A stretch of 45,290 nt of DNA. Source: Planctomycetaceae bacterium (GTDB lineage Bacteria; Planctomycetota; PLA2). Position 1 is the first letter of the stretch. Each line of letters starts with the position of its first letter. The notes below the pieces were generated by a model that worked only from the letters and a program-made list of their open reading frames with translations, was not told where the DNA came from and searched no databases. Position numbers and translations under genes: made by a program. Of the stretch, positions 30,084 through 38,778 are shown in pieces. The stretch covers positions 1-45,290 of the forward strand of contig WYBS01000078.1 in the NCBI GenBank assembly GCA_011525755.1, read 5' to 3'.

Positions 30084-30971
30084 TCAGAACGTGTCGCTGC
30101 TCATGATCTTCTGGAGGCGGCGCAGCGCTTCCGCCTCGATCTGCCGCACGCGCTCGCGCGTGAGCCCGATCCGCTCGCCGATCTCCTTGAGCGTCAGCGG
30201 CTCCTTCTGGCCCTTCTCGAGGCCGAACCGCAGCCGGAGGATGCTCGCCTCGCGTTCGCTGATCGACGAGAGCAGGTCCTCGATCTTGCCGAGGTCGTAG
30301 CGGCGGAAGAACACGTCCTCGGGCCGCTGCACGCGCTCGTCGACGATCGTCTCGCTCGCCGCGGGGATCGCGTCGAGGCTCACCGTGCCGGCGCCGGTCG
30401 CCTCCGCGCGGATCGCGCGCTTCAGCACCCGGACGTTCTCCTCCTCGAGGTCGAGCGCCTTCGCCAGCTCCCCGAGGGTGGGGTCGCGGCCGAGCGTCTG
30501 CTCGAGCTCCGCGGTCTTGTGCCGCAGCCGCGTGATCACCTCGACGAGATAGGAGGGGATCCGCACCGTCTTCACGGTGTTCACGAGCGCGCGGCGGATC
30601 GACTGCTTGATCCACCACGTCGCGTACGTCGAGAAGCGCGTCTCCTGCCCCGGGTCGAACTTCTCGACCGCGCGCATGAGGCCGATGTTGCCCTCCTCGA
30701 TGAGGTCCATCAGCGAGAGCCCGCGGCCCCCGTAGTTCTTGGCGATCGAGACGACGAGGCGCAGGTTCGCCTGGATCATCTGCTCGCGCGCCTCGAGGTC
30801 GCCCTCCCTGATGCGGTGGGCAAGGTCCCGCTCCTCCTCTGCCGTGAGCAGCGGCACCCTGTTGATCTCCCTCAGGTACGAATTGAGGGCGGCCCGGTTC
30901 ACGATGGTGCTGTCCTCCCGTTGTACCCACGGGCGGCTCCCCCTCCGGAGCGGCCGCCACTCGGCTCTCAT
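30084..30971 (-). CDS. Sigma-70 family RNA polymerase sigma factor (primary-like, group 1/2)
   Basis: A 295-residue sigma factor with regions 1.2 to 4.2. Region 1.2-2.1 has [30 protein letters not shown]; region 2 has [39 protein letters not shown] and [19 protein letters not shown]; region 3 has [15 protein letters not shown]; region 4.2 has [28 protein letters not shown]. The length and lack of a long N-terminal region 1.1 fit RpoD-like or RpoS-like group 2 factors. The start is uncertain: ATG 30971 is used here; ATG 31070 would add a Pro/Ser-rich stretch of 33 residues that overlaps the bshA 3' end. It follows the bacillithiol genes on the same strand. Confidence 0.9.
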   Translation of the reverse strand: MRAEWRPLRRGSRPWVQREDSTIVNRAALNSYLREINRVPLLTAEEERDLAHRIREGDLEAREQMIQANLRLVVSIAKNYGGRGLSLMDLIEEGNIGLMRAVEKFDPGQETRFSTYATWWIKQSIRRALVNTVKTVRIPSYLVEVITRLRHKTAELEQTLGRDPTLGELAKALDLEEENVRVLKRAIRAEATGAGTVSLDAIPAASETIVDERVQRPEDVFFRRYDLGKIEDLLSSISEREASILRLRFGLEKGQKEPLTLKEIGERIGLTRERVRQIEAEALRRLQKIMSSDTF

Positions 30972-31032
30972 TTTCGGCGGAGGGCTCGGGGGCCTTGAGC
31001 CCGCGCTCGCGGGAGGCGGGGCGCCGCCGGAA

Positions 31033-32157
31033 TCAGGCGCCGGCGAGGAGCTGCCGGTAGACGGATTCATATTCGCCAATCCAAAGGGATCGGTCGAATC
31101 GGTCCGTCGCCCGCTGCCTTGCCGCTTTCGCCATCGCCTCATGGGCTTTTGGGTTCTCGAGGAGCCTAACAGCGCGTGCGGCCATCTCCTCGGTCGCACC
31201 CACCGGCGCGAGGATACCGCTCACCCCGTCCTCGATCACCTCGGGAAGTCCCCCGACTCTGCTCGCGACCGCCGGGACCCCGCACGACATCGCCTCGAGC
31301 GCCGCGAGGCCGAAGCTCTCGCTCTGGGAGGGGAGGAGGAAGAGGTCGGCGCACGGGAGGATCCGCTCGATGTCGGACCGCTGGCCTAGGGAGCGCACCC
31401 GATTCGCGAGGCCGAGGCCCGCCGCGAACTCCTCCGCCCGCTGGAGCTCCGGCCCCTCGCCGACGAGGAGCAGCTTCGCGGGCATCGCCCGCGCGACCTC
31501 CGCGAAGATCGCGACCACGTCGAGCGGCCGCTTCACCGGGCGGAAGTTCGACACGTGGAGGAGCACCTTCTCCTCAGGCTTCGCGAAACGCGCGCGCGTC
31601 GGGCCGCACGGTCGGGGCGCGTACCGCTCGGTGTCCACGAAGTTGTAGACGACGCGAACCTTGCACGTGTCGCAGAGGACCCGCTTCGTCTCCTCCGCGA
31701 GGTGGCGCGAGACCGCCGTGATCCCGTCGGAGCGCATGAGCCCGTAGCGCGTCGCCGCGAGGTAGCTCTTCTCCTGGCCGACGAGCGTGACGTCGGTGCC
31801 GTGGAGCGTCGTGAGCACCTTCACCGGCCGGCCGAGCATGTCGCGCGCGAGCACCGCCGAGACCGCGTGCGGCACCGCGTAGTGAGCGTGGATCAGATCG
31901 ATCCCGTGCGTCTCCGCGACCTCGACGAGCTTCGACGCGAGCGCGAGATCGTAGGGCGGGTAGCGGAAGAGCGGGTACGCGGTGACCTGCACCTCGTGGA
32001 AGAACACGTTCGGGCGGAAGTCGCCGCCGAGCCGGTAGGGGGGCTCGTACGAGAGGAAGTGGACCTCGTGGTCGCGCTCCGCGAGCGCGAGCCCGAGCTC
32101 GGTCGCGACGACGCCCGAACCTCCGTACGTCGGGTAGCAGACGATCGCGACCTTCAT
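31033..32157 (-). CDS. bshA: N-acetyl-alpha-D-glucosaminyl L-malate synthase BshA
   Basis: A 374-residue GT4 glycosyltransferase that makes the first bacillithiol intermediate from UDP-GlcNAc and malate. The N-terminal signature is characteristic of BshA ([36 protein letters not shown]), followed by [32 protein letters not shown] and the EX7E segment [32 protein letters not shown]. Assignment is strong because bshB and bshC lie directly upstream on the same strand. A 75-base gap to bshB contains one G-run element (32164-32176). Confidence 0.93.
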   Translation of the reverse strand: MKVAIVCYPTYGGSGVVATELGLALAERDHEVHFLSYEPPYRLGGDFRPNVFFHEVQVTAYPLFRYPPYDLALASKLVEVAETHGIDLIHAHYAVPHAVSAVLARDMLGRPVKVLTTLHGTDVTLVGQEKSYLAATRYGLMRSDGITAVSRHLAEETKRVLCDTCKVRVVYNFVDTERYAPRPCGPTRARFAKPEEKVLLHVSNFRPVKRPLDVVAIFAEVARAMPAKLLLVGEGPELQRAEEFAAGLGLANRVRSLGQRSDIERILPCADLFLLPSQSESFGLAALEAMSCGVPAVASRVGGLPEVIEDGVSGILAPVGATEEMAARAVRLLENPKAHEAMAKAARQRATDRFDRSLWIGEYESVYRQLLAGA

Positions 32158-32232
32158 GCGATGCCCCCGGACCCCCTGGGGCGCGCCCGGGAGGCCGGCC
32201 GCAACGACCGGGGCCGCGCGCCCTGGCGCACC

Positions 32233-32955
32233 CTAGAAATCCCTCCGCTCGACGCACAGCGCTGCGACCGGGTCGGGCACCGCGGGCGGGCCGTCCATCG
32301 CGAAGGGCTCGGCGTAGAGCGCGCCGACACCCTGCCCGTGGAAGCGCCAGGACGCGCGCAGGTCCTCCTCGAAGTCCGGCGCGGAGATCGGAGTCCTCGC
32401 GCCGGGCGCCTCGCGCGTGAACTGGCTCTTGTAGCAGCGGATCGCCTCGAGCTTCCTCTCGACGTGCTCCGTGATGTCGACGACGAAGCTCGGGGCGAAC
32501 CACGCGTGGCGCGAGTAGCGCACCACGCGGCGCGGACGATGGGGGGCTCCGGGGGCGTCGAAGTTCGGGAGCGCCGCGAGGAAGCACGCGTTCTCCACGA
32601 TCCTCGCCGCCGCCGCGTGGTCGGGGTGGCGGTCGAGGGGGCTCATCGACACGACGAGCTGCGGCCGCCACTTCCGGACCGCCTCGACCATCGCCTTCAC
32701 CGCGCCGTGCGTCGGCTCGAGGCGCGTGTCGGGGAGGTGGAGGCACTCGCGCGCCGCGGCGCCGAGGACGGCCGCCGCCGCCTGCGCCTCCTTCGCGCGC
32801 TCTTCCGCGGTGCCGCGCGAACCCCTCTCGCCCGCGGTGAGGTCCACGATCGCGAAACGGTGGCCGCGCGCGCGCATCGCGAGCAGGAGCCCGCCGCACC
32901 CGAGCTCGACGTCGTCCGGGTGGGCGCCGACCGCGAGGATCTCGACCAGGTTCAC
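32233..32955 (-). CDS. bshB: GlcNAc-malate deacetylase BshB
   Basis: A 240-residue LmbE-like zinc deacetylase with GTG start 32955-32953. The metal motif is GAHPDDVELGCGG, with a second site in MSPLDRHPDHAAAARIVENACF. Further BshB1-like segments are VDLTAGERGSRGTAEERAKEAQAAAAVLG, LHLPDTRLE and YKSQFTREAPGARTPI. It removes the acetyl group from GlcNAc-malate, the second bacillithiol step. The start overlaps bshC by 4 bases (GTGA). One GGGGCTCCGGGG 12-mer lies inside on the other strand, coding DAPGAP. Confidence 0.93.
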   Translation of the reverse strand: MNLVEILAVGAHPDDVELGCGGLLLAMRARGHRFAIVDLTAGERGSRGTAEERAKEAQAAAAVLGAAARECLHLPDTRLEPTHGAVKAMVEAVRKWRPQLVVSMSPLDRHPDHAAAARIVENACFLAALPNFDAPGAPHRPRRVVRYSRHAWFAPSFVVDITEHVERKLEAIRCYKSQFTREAPGARTPISAPDFEEDLRASWRFHGQGVGALYAEPFAMDGPPAVPDPVAALCVERRDF

Positions 32956-34397
32956 AGCCGGACAAGATAGTGCCCGGACTCGAAAGGATCGAACGATTCC
33001 ACGAGGCGTTTCGCGAGCCCCTTCCCGTGGCGCAGGAGGTAGGGGAACAGGGAGTGGCTGCGCTCCTGGAGGGCCCCTCTCGGCCGCAGCTCCCGGAGGA
33101 CCCTCTCGTAGCGGCGGCGGCCCGCCCCCTGCGCCTCGGCCCGGGCGTCGTCGATGCGCAGCGCGAGCTTCAGCAGCTCCTCCCGCAGCCGGTCCACCGT
33201 CTTTTTGAACGGTTTCTCGGCGTTCGCGGGGAGGTCGAGCTTCCCCGCCTCGAGCGAGGTCTGGAGGTCCGAGGCCTCGGTCGCGAGCTTCCTCAACCGC
33301 GACGCGACGGGGTCCGCCTCCCCGGGCTCCGGCGGCCGCGCCACGCCGCGCAGGACCTCCTCGAGGTCGAGGCCGAGCCCCGCGGCGTCGCGCGCGATCC
33401 CCTCCTCCACGAGCGTCGCCGAGTCGCGCGGCACCACCGCGGGCATCGGGATGCCGAGCGCCTCGTGCGCCCCCTTGAGCTGCGCCCAGTACTCGATCTC
33501 GCCCGGGCCGCAGACCGCGGCGATCGCGGGGAGCGCCGCGTTCTGCACGAGCACGCGCGAGACGACGTCGGTGGACCACTCCCCCGGCACGTCCTCGCCG
33601 CGCGCGAGGCGGCGGCGCGGGCCCCTGCTGTCGAAGAGGTAGGCGCCGTCGGGCGGCGCGAGCCGGCGAGGGAACCCGGTGTCGCGCGAGATCGCCGCGT
33701 CGATCGCCTCCGACGACCTCGCGATCCTCTCCGCGAGCGGCCTCATCGGCTCGCGCAGGAGCGCGGGCTCGAGGAAGACGACACCCTCGCCCTCCACGAG
33801 GCGCGCGAGATTCCTCGCGTGCCAGCGCGCGACGTTCCGCTCGGGTTCCACGACCTCCCATGCCTCGCCCTCGCGGAGCGCCTCGCGGACCTCCGCGAGG
33901 AAGCGGCTCGGGTCGACCTCGATCCTCGAGACCGGCGTGCCCTGCGGCACCTCCGCCTCGATCCCGTAGCGCCTGTCGCCCCAGAAGAAGCGGTTCACCT
34001 CGTCCCAGTCGTGGTCCTCGCTCTCGATCCAGAAGACCGGCACGACGGGGACCCCGAGCTCGCTCTCGAGGACGCGCGCCGCGTTGATCACGGTGAAGAG
34101 CTTGTAGGTCGTGTACGCGGGGCCGAGCAGGAGCCCGACCTGCTGGCCGGAGACCACGCAGAAGCCGTCGTCGAGCCGCCGCGCGTTCTCGACGGAGCCG
34201 CCGATCGCGCGGTTGTATTCCGCGAGCAGCGCCCCGAGGCGCGGACGGCCCGCGCGGTCCGGAAGCCCGATCGCGCGCGGATCCCTGTAGTCCGAGGCGA
34301 AGAGGCGCAGGACCCGCTCCGGCTCCACGAGATAGGCCCGCGCGAGCGCGTTGCCCGGGTCGATCCGCGACCAGGGGATGCAGACGGGTCGCGTCAC
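32952..34397 (-). CDS. bshC: Putative bacillithiol cysteine ligase BshC
   Basis: A 481-residue protein with GTG start 34397-34395. Family segments are FCVVSGQQVGLLLGPAYTTYKLFTVINAARVL, VVPVFWIESEDHDWDEVNRFFW, LVQNAALPAIAAVCGPGEIEYWAQLKGAHEALGIPMPAVVPRDSA, a coiled coil (SRLRKLATEASDLQTSLEAG to LKLALRIDDARAEAQ), and the ending QERSHSLFPYLLRHGKGLAKRLVESFDPFESGHYLV. The Rossmann-like core and coiled coil match BshC, which adds cysteine to GlcN-malate. With bshA and bshB it completes the pathway. A cysteine desulfurase gene lies about 3 kb away but on the other strand. Confidence 0.92.
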   Translation of the reverse strand: MTRPVCIPWSRIDPGNALARAYLVEPERVLRLFASDYRDPRAIGLPDRAGRPRLGALLAEYNRAIGGSVENARRLDDGFCVVSGQQVGLLLGPAYTTYKLFTVINAARVLESELGVPVVPVFWIESEDHDWDEVNRFFWGDRRYGIEAEVPQGTPVSRIEVDPSRFLAEVREALREGEAWEVVEPERNVARWHARNLARLVEGEGVVFLEPALLREPMRPLAERIARSSEAIDAAISRDTGFPRRLAPPDGAYLFDSRGPRRRLARGEDVPGEWSTDVVSRVLVQNAALPAIAAVCGPGEIEYWAQLKGAHEALGIPMPAVVPRDSATLVEEGIARDAAGLGLDLEEVLRGVARPPEPGEADPVASRLRKLATEASDLQTSLEAGKLDLPANAEKPFKKTVDRLREELLKLALRIDDARAEAQGAGRRRYERVLRELRPRGALQERSHSLFPYLLRHGKGLAKRLVESFDPFESGHYLVRL

Positions 34398-35104
34398 ATC
34401 TCGCGCGTCTTCCGCGCCACGAGGATGCAGCGCGGCGCGTCGGTCGTGAAGTCGCGGCCGTCGAAGGCGCCGTACGACGCTACGACGGAGAGGCCGGCGC
34501 CCTTGAGGAGCTGGACGAGCTCGTGGTGGCTGTAGAGCCGCACCGACTCGCTGTAGGAGAGGGTGAGGCCCTCCTCCTCGATGACGACGTCCTTCACCAC
34601 GCGGTCGTCGTCGACCCGGCGCCGCACGTGGTACTTGCGGCCGTCCCGCTCCTCGCGGCTCTCGGGGACGAGGTGCGCCTCGACGGCAGCGGCGTTCAGG
34701 AAGTCGAGGAGGAACATCCCGCGCGGGCGGAGCGCGGACGCGATGCTCGCGATCGTCGCGGCGTTGCCAGCGTCGTCGAAGTAGCCGAACGAGGTGAAGA
34801 AGGAGGTGGCCGCGTCGAACGCGCCGTGGAACGGCAGCTCGCGCATGTCGCCGCGGACGCGGACGACGCCCTCCGCGGCCGCGAGAAGGTCGCGGGAGAG
34901 GTCGATGCCGACGACGCGGATCCCGAGCGCGCCGAGCGCCCGGGCGTGCCGGCCCGCGCCGCACGCCACGTCGACGACGCGCGCACCTTCCGGGAGCCCG
35001 AGCGCGCGGACCGCGAACGAGGCCTCGCCCTTCGCGGCGTCGTCGCTGCGATGGTAGTAGAGGTCCAGGTACTGCTTTCGGAAAGCGGTCTCGTACCAGT
35101 TCAT
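34394..35104 (-). CDS. Class I SAM-dependent methyltransferase
   Basis: A 236-residue methyltransferase. Motif I is RVVDVACGAGRHARALGALGIRVVGIDLS; then RVRGDMRELPFHGAFDAATSFFTSFGYFDD; the N-terminus WYETAFRKQYLDLYYHRSDDAAKGEASF and the C-terminal part with SYSESVRLYSHHELVQLLKGAGLSVVASYGAFDG match small-molecule methyltransferases with a beta-rich cap. It overlaps pyrF and bshC by 4 bases each, so it is translationally coupled to bshC; whether it modifies bacillithiol or something else is unknown. Confidence 0.88.
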   Translation of the reverse strand: MNWYETAFRKQYLDLYYHRSDDAAKGEASFAVRALGLPEGARVVDVACGAGRHARALGALGIRVVGIDLSRDLLAAAEGVVRVRGDMRELPFHGAFDAATSFFTSFGYFDDAGNAATIASIASALRPRGMFLLDFLNAAAVEAHLVPESREERDGRKYHVRRRVDDDRVVKDVVIEEEGLTLSYSESVRLYSHHELVQLLKGAGLSVVASYGAFDGRDFTTDAPRCILVARKTREM

Positions 35105-35874
35105 CTCCGGCGCGCTCTTTCGATCGTCGCGTGCGCGGCGCGGGCTGCCTCGCGGATCGCCTGCCTCCACTCCGGCCAAGGCCGACCCTCGCCGGCGTAG
35201 AGGATGCCGCGCGAAGAGTTTACGACGGCGCCGCGCCCGCCGTCCCCGAAAAACGGCCCCAGATCCGTCCCGCCCTGGACGCCGAATCCGGGGACGAGGA
35301 ACAGGGTTTCCGGCAGCGCCCGGCGCAGCCTTTCGCCCGCGCGGGGATCCGTGGCCCCCACGACCGCGCCGAACGCGGGCTCGTCGCGGATCGCGTCGAC
35401 GAGCGCCCCCTCGGCGGCGTCCTGGAAGAGGGCGGCGCCCGGGTTCGAGGTCCGGAGGAGCAGGAAGATCCCCCGGCCCGTGTCCCTCGCCCGCTCTGCG
35501 AAGGGAGCTACCGTGTCGAGGCCGAGGCTCGGGTTCACGGTCAGCGCGTCGCAGTCGAAGGGCCCCCCGAGGAAGGCCTCCGCGTACGCCCGGGCGCTCT
35601 CGGCGACGTCCCCGCGCTTCGCGTCGAGGATCACGGGGATGCCCTTCGCCCGGGCCGCGGCCACGACGCGGACCATCGCGGCGAGCCCCTCCGGCCCGAG
35701 CCGCTCGAAGAACGCGAGGTTCGGCTTCACGCACGCGGCGAAGTCCCTTGTCTCCTCGACCGCGGCGAGGCAGAACTCCTCGGCGGAGATGCCCGGCGGA
35801 AGCCGTCCCGCGGCCGGGTCCAGCCCCACGCAGAGCGCCGACCCGCGCTCCTCGAACCTCCGACGCCAGCTCAT
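35101..35874 (-). CDS. pyrF: Orotidine 5'-phosphate decarboxylase PyrF
   Basis: A 257-residue enzyme of UMP synthesis. The key motif DAKRGDVAESARAYAEAFLG contains the catalytic Asp-Lys-Asp set; ALCVGLDPAAGRLP at the start and PGFGVQGG and VVNSSRGILYAG near the end bind the phosphate. The length and motif spelling fit the longer bacterial subgroup. It overlaps pabA and the methyltransferase by 4 bases. One weak copy of the bipartite motif (35196-35223) overlaps its conserved VVNSSRGILYAG codons. Confidence 0.93.
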   Translation of the reverse strand: MSWRRRFEERGSALCVGLDPAAGRLPPGISAEEFCLAAVEETRDFAACVKPNLAFFERLGPEGLAAMVRVVAAARAKGIPVILDAKRGDVAESARAYAEAFLGGPFDCDALTVNPSLGLDTVAPFAERARDTGRGIFLLLRTSNPGAALFQDAAEGALVDAIRDEPAFGAVVGATDPRAGERLRRALPETLFLVPGFGVQGGTDLGPFFGDGGRGAVVNSSRGILYAGEGRPWPEWRQAIREAARAAHATIERARRR

Positions 35875-36443
35875 GCGGCCGGCGATTCTAGGAAATTCCG
35901 GAGGATCGTGCCGCCCTGCGGCGTGAGATAGGACTCGGGGTGGAACTGGACGCCCCAGAGCGGCCGGTCGCGGTGGCGCACGGCCATCAGCTCGCCCCGG
36001 TCGGCGGTCCGCGCCGTCACCTCGAAGCAGTCGGGCACCGCGAGCGCGGCTAGCGAGTGGTAGCGGGCGGCCGGGAAGGGGTTCGGGATCCCGCGGAAGA
36101 GCCCGCGGCCGTCGTGCGCGACCGGCGAGGCCTTGCCGTGCATCACGCGCGCGGCGCGCCCGATGGTCCCGCCGAACGCATGGACGAGGCTCTGGTGGCC
36201 GAGGCAGACGCCGAGGAGCGGCGCATTCGCCCTGCGGCAGAGCTCGACGGAGATCCCCGCCTCGGCCGGCGAGCAGGGACCCGGCGAGACGACGAACCGG
36301 TCGGGACGCCGCGCGAGCGCCTCGTCCGCCGTGATCGCGTCGTTCCGCAGGACCTCCACGTCCGCGCCGAGCACGCGCAGCCCCTGCGCGAGGTTGTAGG
36401 CGAACGAGTCGTAGTTGTCGACGAGGACGACGCGAAGCGTCAC
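35871..36443 (-). CDS. Glutamine amidotransferase of anthranilate/aminodeoxychorismate synthase
   Basis: A 190-residue class I amidotransferase (TrpG/PabA). Catalytic Cys in LLGVCLGHQSLVHAFGG, His and Glu in WGVQFHPESYLTPQGG; VDNYDSFAYNLAQ and VSPGPCSPAEAG are also typical. It supplies ammonia for anthranilate or 4-amino-4-deoxychorismate; the partner subunit is not in the window, so PabA and TrpG cannot be told apart. It overlaps both neighbours by 4 bases. Confidence 0.93.
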   Translation of the reverse strand: MTLRVVLVDNYDSFAYNLAQGLRVLGADVEVLRNDAITADEALARRPDRFVVSPGPCSPAEAGISVELCRRANAPLLGVCLGHQSLVHAFGGTIGRAARVMHGKASPVAHDGRGLFRGIPNPFPAARYHSLAALAVPDCFEVTARTADRGELMAVRHRDRPLWGVQFHPESYLTPQGGTILRNFLESPAA

Positions 36444-37555
36444 TGGAACGCCTCGAGGAGGCGCGCGACGTCCGCCTCGTCGTTGAAGTGGTGCGTGGCG
36501 ACGCGCAGGCGCCCCTCACGCGCCGCGACGATCACCTTCCGCTTCTCGAGCGCCGCCGCGTACACGGCCGCGTCCTCGAGCACGAGGCTCGTGATCCCCG
36601 AGGCCTCGTCGCCCTCCGCGTCGCACGCGAGCGCGATGCCCCGCTCGCGCGCGCCGGCGCGGACGAGGGCCGAGAGCGCGAGCACCCGCGAGGCGATCGC
36701 CTCGACGCCGATCTCGAGGATCAGGTCGAGCGCGGCGCGGAGGCCGTAGACGCCGCACGTGTTCGGCGTCCCGTCCTGGTAGCGCCGCGCCGTCGGCGCC
36801 GGCGCCATGTCGTACTGGAGGAAGCGCGTCGGGTGCCGCACCGAGAGCCAGGACGGCCTCGTCGCCGCGATGCGTTCGCGCGCCTCGCGGCGCACGTAGA
36901 GGACCCCCGCGCCCTCGGGCCCGCAGAGCCACTTGTGCCCGTCGGCCGCGAGCGCGTCGATGCCGCACGCCTCTACGTCGAGCGGCAGCGCGCCGAGCCC
37001 CTGGATCGCGTCGACCACGAAGAGCGCGCCGTGCGCCCGCGCCACGTCGCCGATCGCGCGCAGGTCCGCGCGGTGGCCCGTGAGCCAGTCGACGAAGCTC
37101 ACCGAGACCGCGCGCGTGCGCCGGTCGACGACCTTCGCCACCTCCTCCGCGAGGAGCCTGCCTCCGCACTTCCTCGCGCACCGCACCTCGACGCCCTGGA
37201 GCGCCATCCACGGGTACACGTTCGCCGGGAACTCGCGCTCGGGCACGACCACGTTGTCGCCCGGGCCCGCGCGCAGCCCCGCCGCGACCGTGGAGAGCCC
37301 GGCCGACGTGTTCGGCACGAGGGCGATCTCGTCCGGGCTCGCCCCGATGAGCCGGGCCGCCGCGACGCGGCACGCCTCGTAGGTCGCGAACCAGGCCTCG
37401 TAGTGGGCCGCGCCGTGCTCCGCCTGATCGCGCACGAGCCTCTGCATCGCGCTTCTCGCGCGGGTCGAGAGTGGGGCGACGGCGGCGGTGTTCAAGTACG
37501 CGTATTCCCTCGTCACCGGGAAGAGGGATCGCGTCTCCTGGGCCGGGAGCGGCAC
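36440..37555 (-). CDS. PLP-dependent class V aminotransferase
   Basis: A 371-residue fold-type I PLP enzyme with GTG start 37555-37553. The N-terminus REYAYLNTAAVAPLSTRARSAM and the PLP lysine in LAADGHKWLCGPEGAGVLYVR match the isopenicillin-N-epimerase/cysteine-desulfurase-like branch; VVDAIQGLGALPLDVEACGIDALA contains the PLP-binding Asp. It has no desulfurase cysteine loop, so it is more likely an aminotransferase or lyase. It is the first gene of the operon leading to bshA. TAGACT lies 7 bases before the start. Confidence 0.87.
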   Translation of the reverse strand: MPLPAQETRSLFPVTREYAYLNTAAVAPLSTRARSAMQRLVRDQAEHGAAHYEAWFATYEACRVAAARLIGASPDEIALVPNTSAGLSTVAAGLRAGPGDNVVVPEREFPANVYPWMALQGVEVRCARKCGGRLLAEEVAKVVDRRTRAVSVSFVDWLTGHRADLRAIGDVARAHGALFVVDAIQGLGALPLDVEACGIDALAADGHKWLCGPEGAGVLYVRREARERIAATRPSWLSVRHPTRFLQYDMAPAPTARRYQDGTPNTCGVYGLRAALDLILEIGVEAIASRVLALSALVRAGARERGIALACDAEGDEASGITSLVLEDAAVYAAALEKRKVIVAAREGRLRVATHHFNDEADVARLLEAFQ

Positions 37556-37562
37556 TCCCTAG

Positions 37563-37568
37563 AGTCTA
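37563..37568 (-). promoter_or_regulatory. Candidate -10 element TAGACT for the aminotransferase-to-bsh operon
   Basis: TAGACT on the minus strand lies 7 bases before GTG 37555. No -35 at the usual distance; the gap to the divergent desulfurase is 84 bases and includes GGGGTTCCGGGG (37593-37604). Confidence 0.45.
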
Positions 37569-37627
37569 TCGCCTCCTCCGGCCGGAATAGGTGGGGTTCC
37601 GGGGCCCGCCGCCTCGGGCGATTTCCC

Positions 37628-37633
37628 TAGAAT
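37628..37633 (+). promoter_or_regulatory. Candidate -10 element TAGAAT for the cysteine desulfurase
   Basis: TAGAAT (5 of 6) lies 6 bases before the GTG at 37640. A start at the GTG itself would give a leaderless transcript. No -35 or ribosome-binding site is seen. Confidence 0.5.
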
Positions 37634-37639
37634 GGTCCC

Positions 37640-38758
37640 GTGCGCGCCTACCTGGACGCCAACGCCACCACGCCGCTCGACCCGCGCGTGCGCGCCGCGA
37701 TGGAGCCGTGGCTCGACTGCGGCAACGCCTCCTCGCTCCACGCGGAGGGCCGCGCGGCCCGGGCGGCGATCGACGCCGCGCGCGAGCAGGTCGCCGCGCT
37801 CCTGGGCGCGCGGCCCCGCGAGATCCTCTTCACCTCCGGCGCGACGGAGGCGAACGCCCTGGCGCTCCTCGGGGCGGCGCGCGCGAACGGCGTCCGACAC
37901 GCCGCCTGCTCGGCTATCGAACACCCCTCCGTGCTGCGCGCGCTCGAGGCGCTGCGGCCCGAGGTCGGCCTGTCGCTGCTCGCCGTCGATCGCGAAGGCC
38001 GATTGGGCCCGGACGCGCCGCTGCCGGCCGGCGCGTCGCTCGTCTCCGTGATGCTCGCGAACAACGAGACGGGCGCGGTGCAGCCGGTCGCCGGGATCGC
38101 CTCGCGCTCGCGCGCCGCGGGAGCGCTCGTGCACACGGACGCCGTCCAGGCGTGCGGGAAGATGCGCGTGTCCGTCGCCGAGCTCGGCGTCGACCTCCTC
38201 TCGCTCTCCGCGCACAAGATGCACGGGCCCAAGGGCGCCGGCGCCCTCTACGTCCGCGGCGGCGTTCGCATCGCGCCCCTGTCGCGCGGCGGCGAGCACG
38301 AGCGGGGGTTGCGGCCCGGCACGGAGAACGTCGCCGCGATCGCGGGATTCGGCGCGGCCGCCGAGATCGCCGCACGAGAGACGGAACCGCGCCGCGCGCT
38401 CTGGGCGGCGCTGCGCGCCCGCTTCCTCGCGCGCCTGCGCGACGAGATCCCGCTCGCCCGGGTGCTCTCGCCCCCGGACGGGCTCCCGAACACGTTGAGC
38501 CTCGCGCTCCCGGGCATCCCCGGCGACGCGATGCTCGCCGCGCTCGATCTCGCGGGCATCTCGGTCTCGACGGGGAGCGCGTGCGCGAGCGGAGCAGCGG
38601 AACCGTCGCACGTACTCCTCGCCATGGGCCTCCCTCGCGAGCTGGCCGCGCAGTGCATCCGAGTGAGCTTTCATGCGGGATCCACGGAGCGCGATGTGGA
38701 CGCGTGCTTGAACGAGATCGGCGGCTGCGTCAAGAGGCTGGGCGCGGTCCGCATATGA
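37640..38758 (+). CDS. Cysteine desulfurase (NifS/IscS family)
   Basis: A 372-residue PLP enzyme with GTG start 37640 (VRAYLDANATTPLDPRVRAAM). The PLP lysine is in LSLSAHKMHGPKGAGALYVR and the persulfide Cys in STGSACASGAAEPSHVL, and the motif MLANNETGAVQPV is present. It moves sulfur from cysteine for iron-sulfur clusters or tRNA thiolation. There is no iscU or mnmA next to it. It ends 20 bases before the dnaA promoter. Confidence 0.93.
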   Translation: MRAYLDANATTPLDPRVRAAMEPWLDCGNASSLHAEGRAARAAIDAAREQVAALLGARPREILFTSGATEANALALLGAARANGVRHAACSAIEHPSVLRALEALRPEVGLSLLAVDREGRLGPDAPLPAGASLVSVMLANNETGAVQPVAGIASRSRAAGALVHTDAVQACGKMRVSVAELGVDLLSLSAHKMHGPKGAGALYVRGGVRIAPLSRGGEHERGLRPGTENVAAIAGFGAAAEIAARETEPRRALWAALRARFLARLRDEIPLARVLSPPDGLPNTLSLALPGIPGDAMLAALDLAGISVSTGSACASGAAEPSHVLLAMGLPRELAAQCIRVSFHAGSTERDVDACLNEIGGCVKRLGAVRI

Positions 38759-38778
38759 TCCCGGCGCGCTCGCCGTTG

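Noticed and set aside
31555-32970. Long plus-strand frame opposite bshA/bshB and many similar frames across the window
   Set aside because: They are antisense or shifted shadows of well-supported genes, with Arg/Ala/Asp-rich low-complexity translations typical of high-GC sequence.
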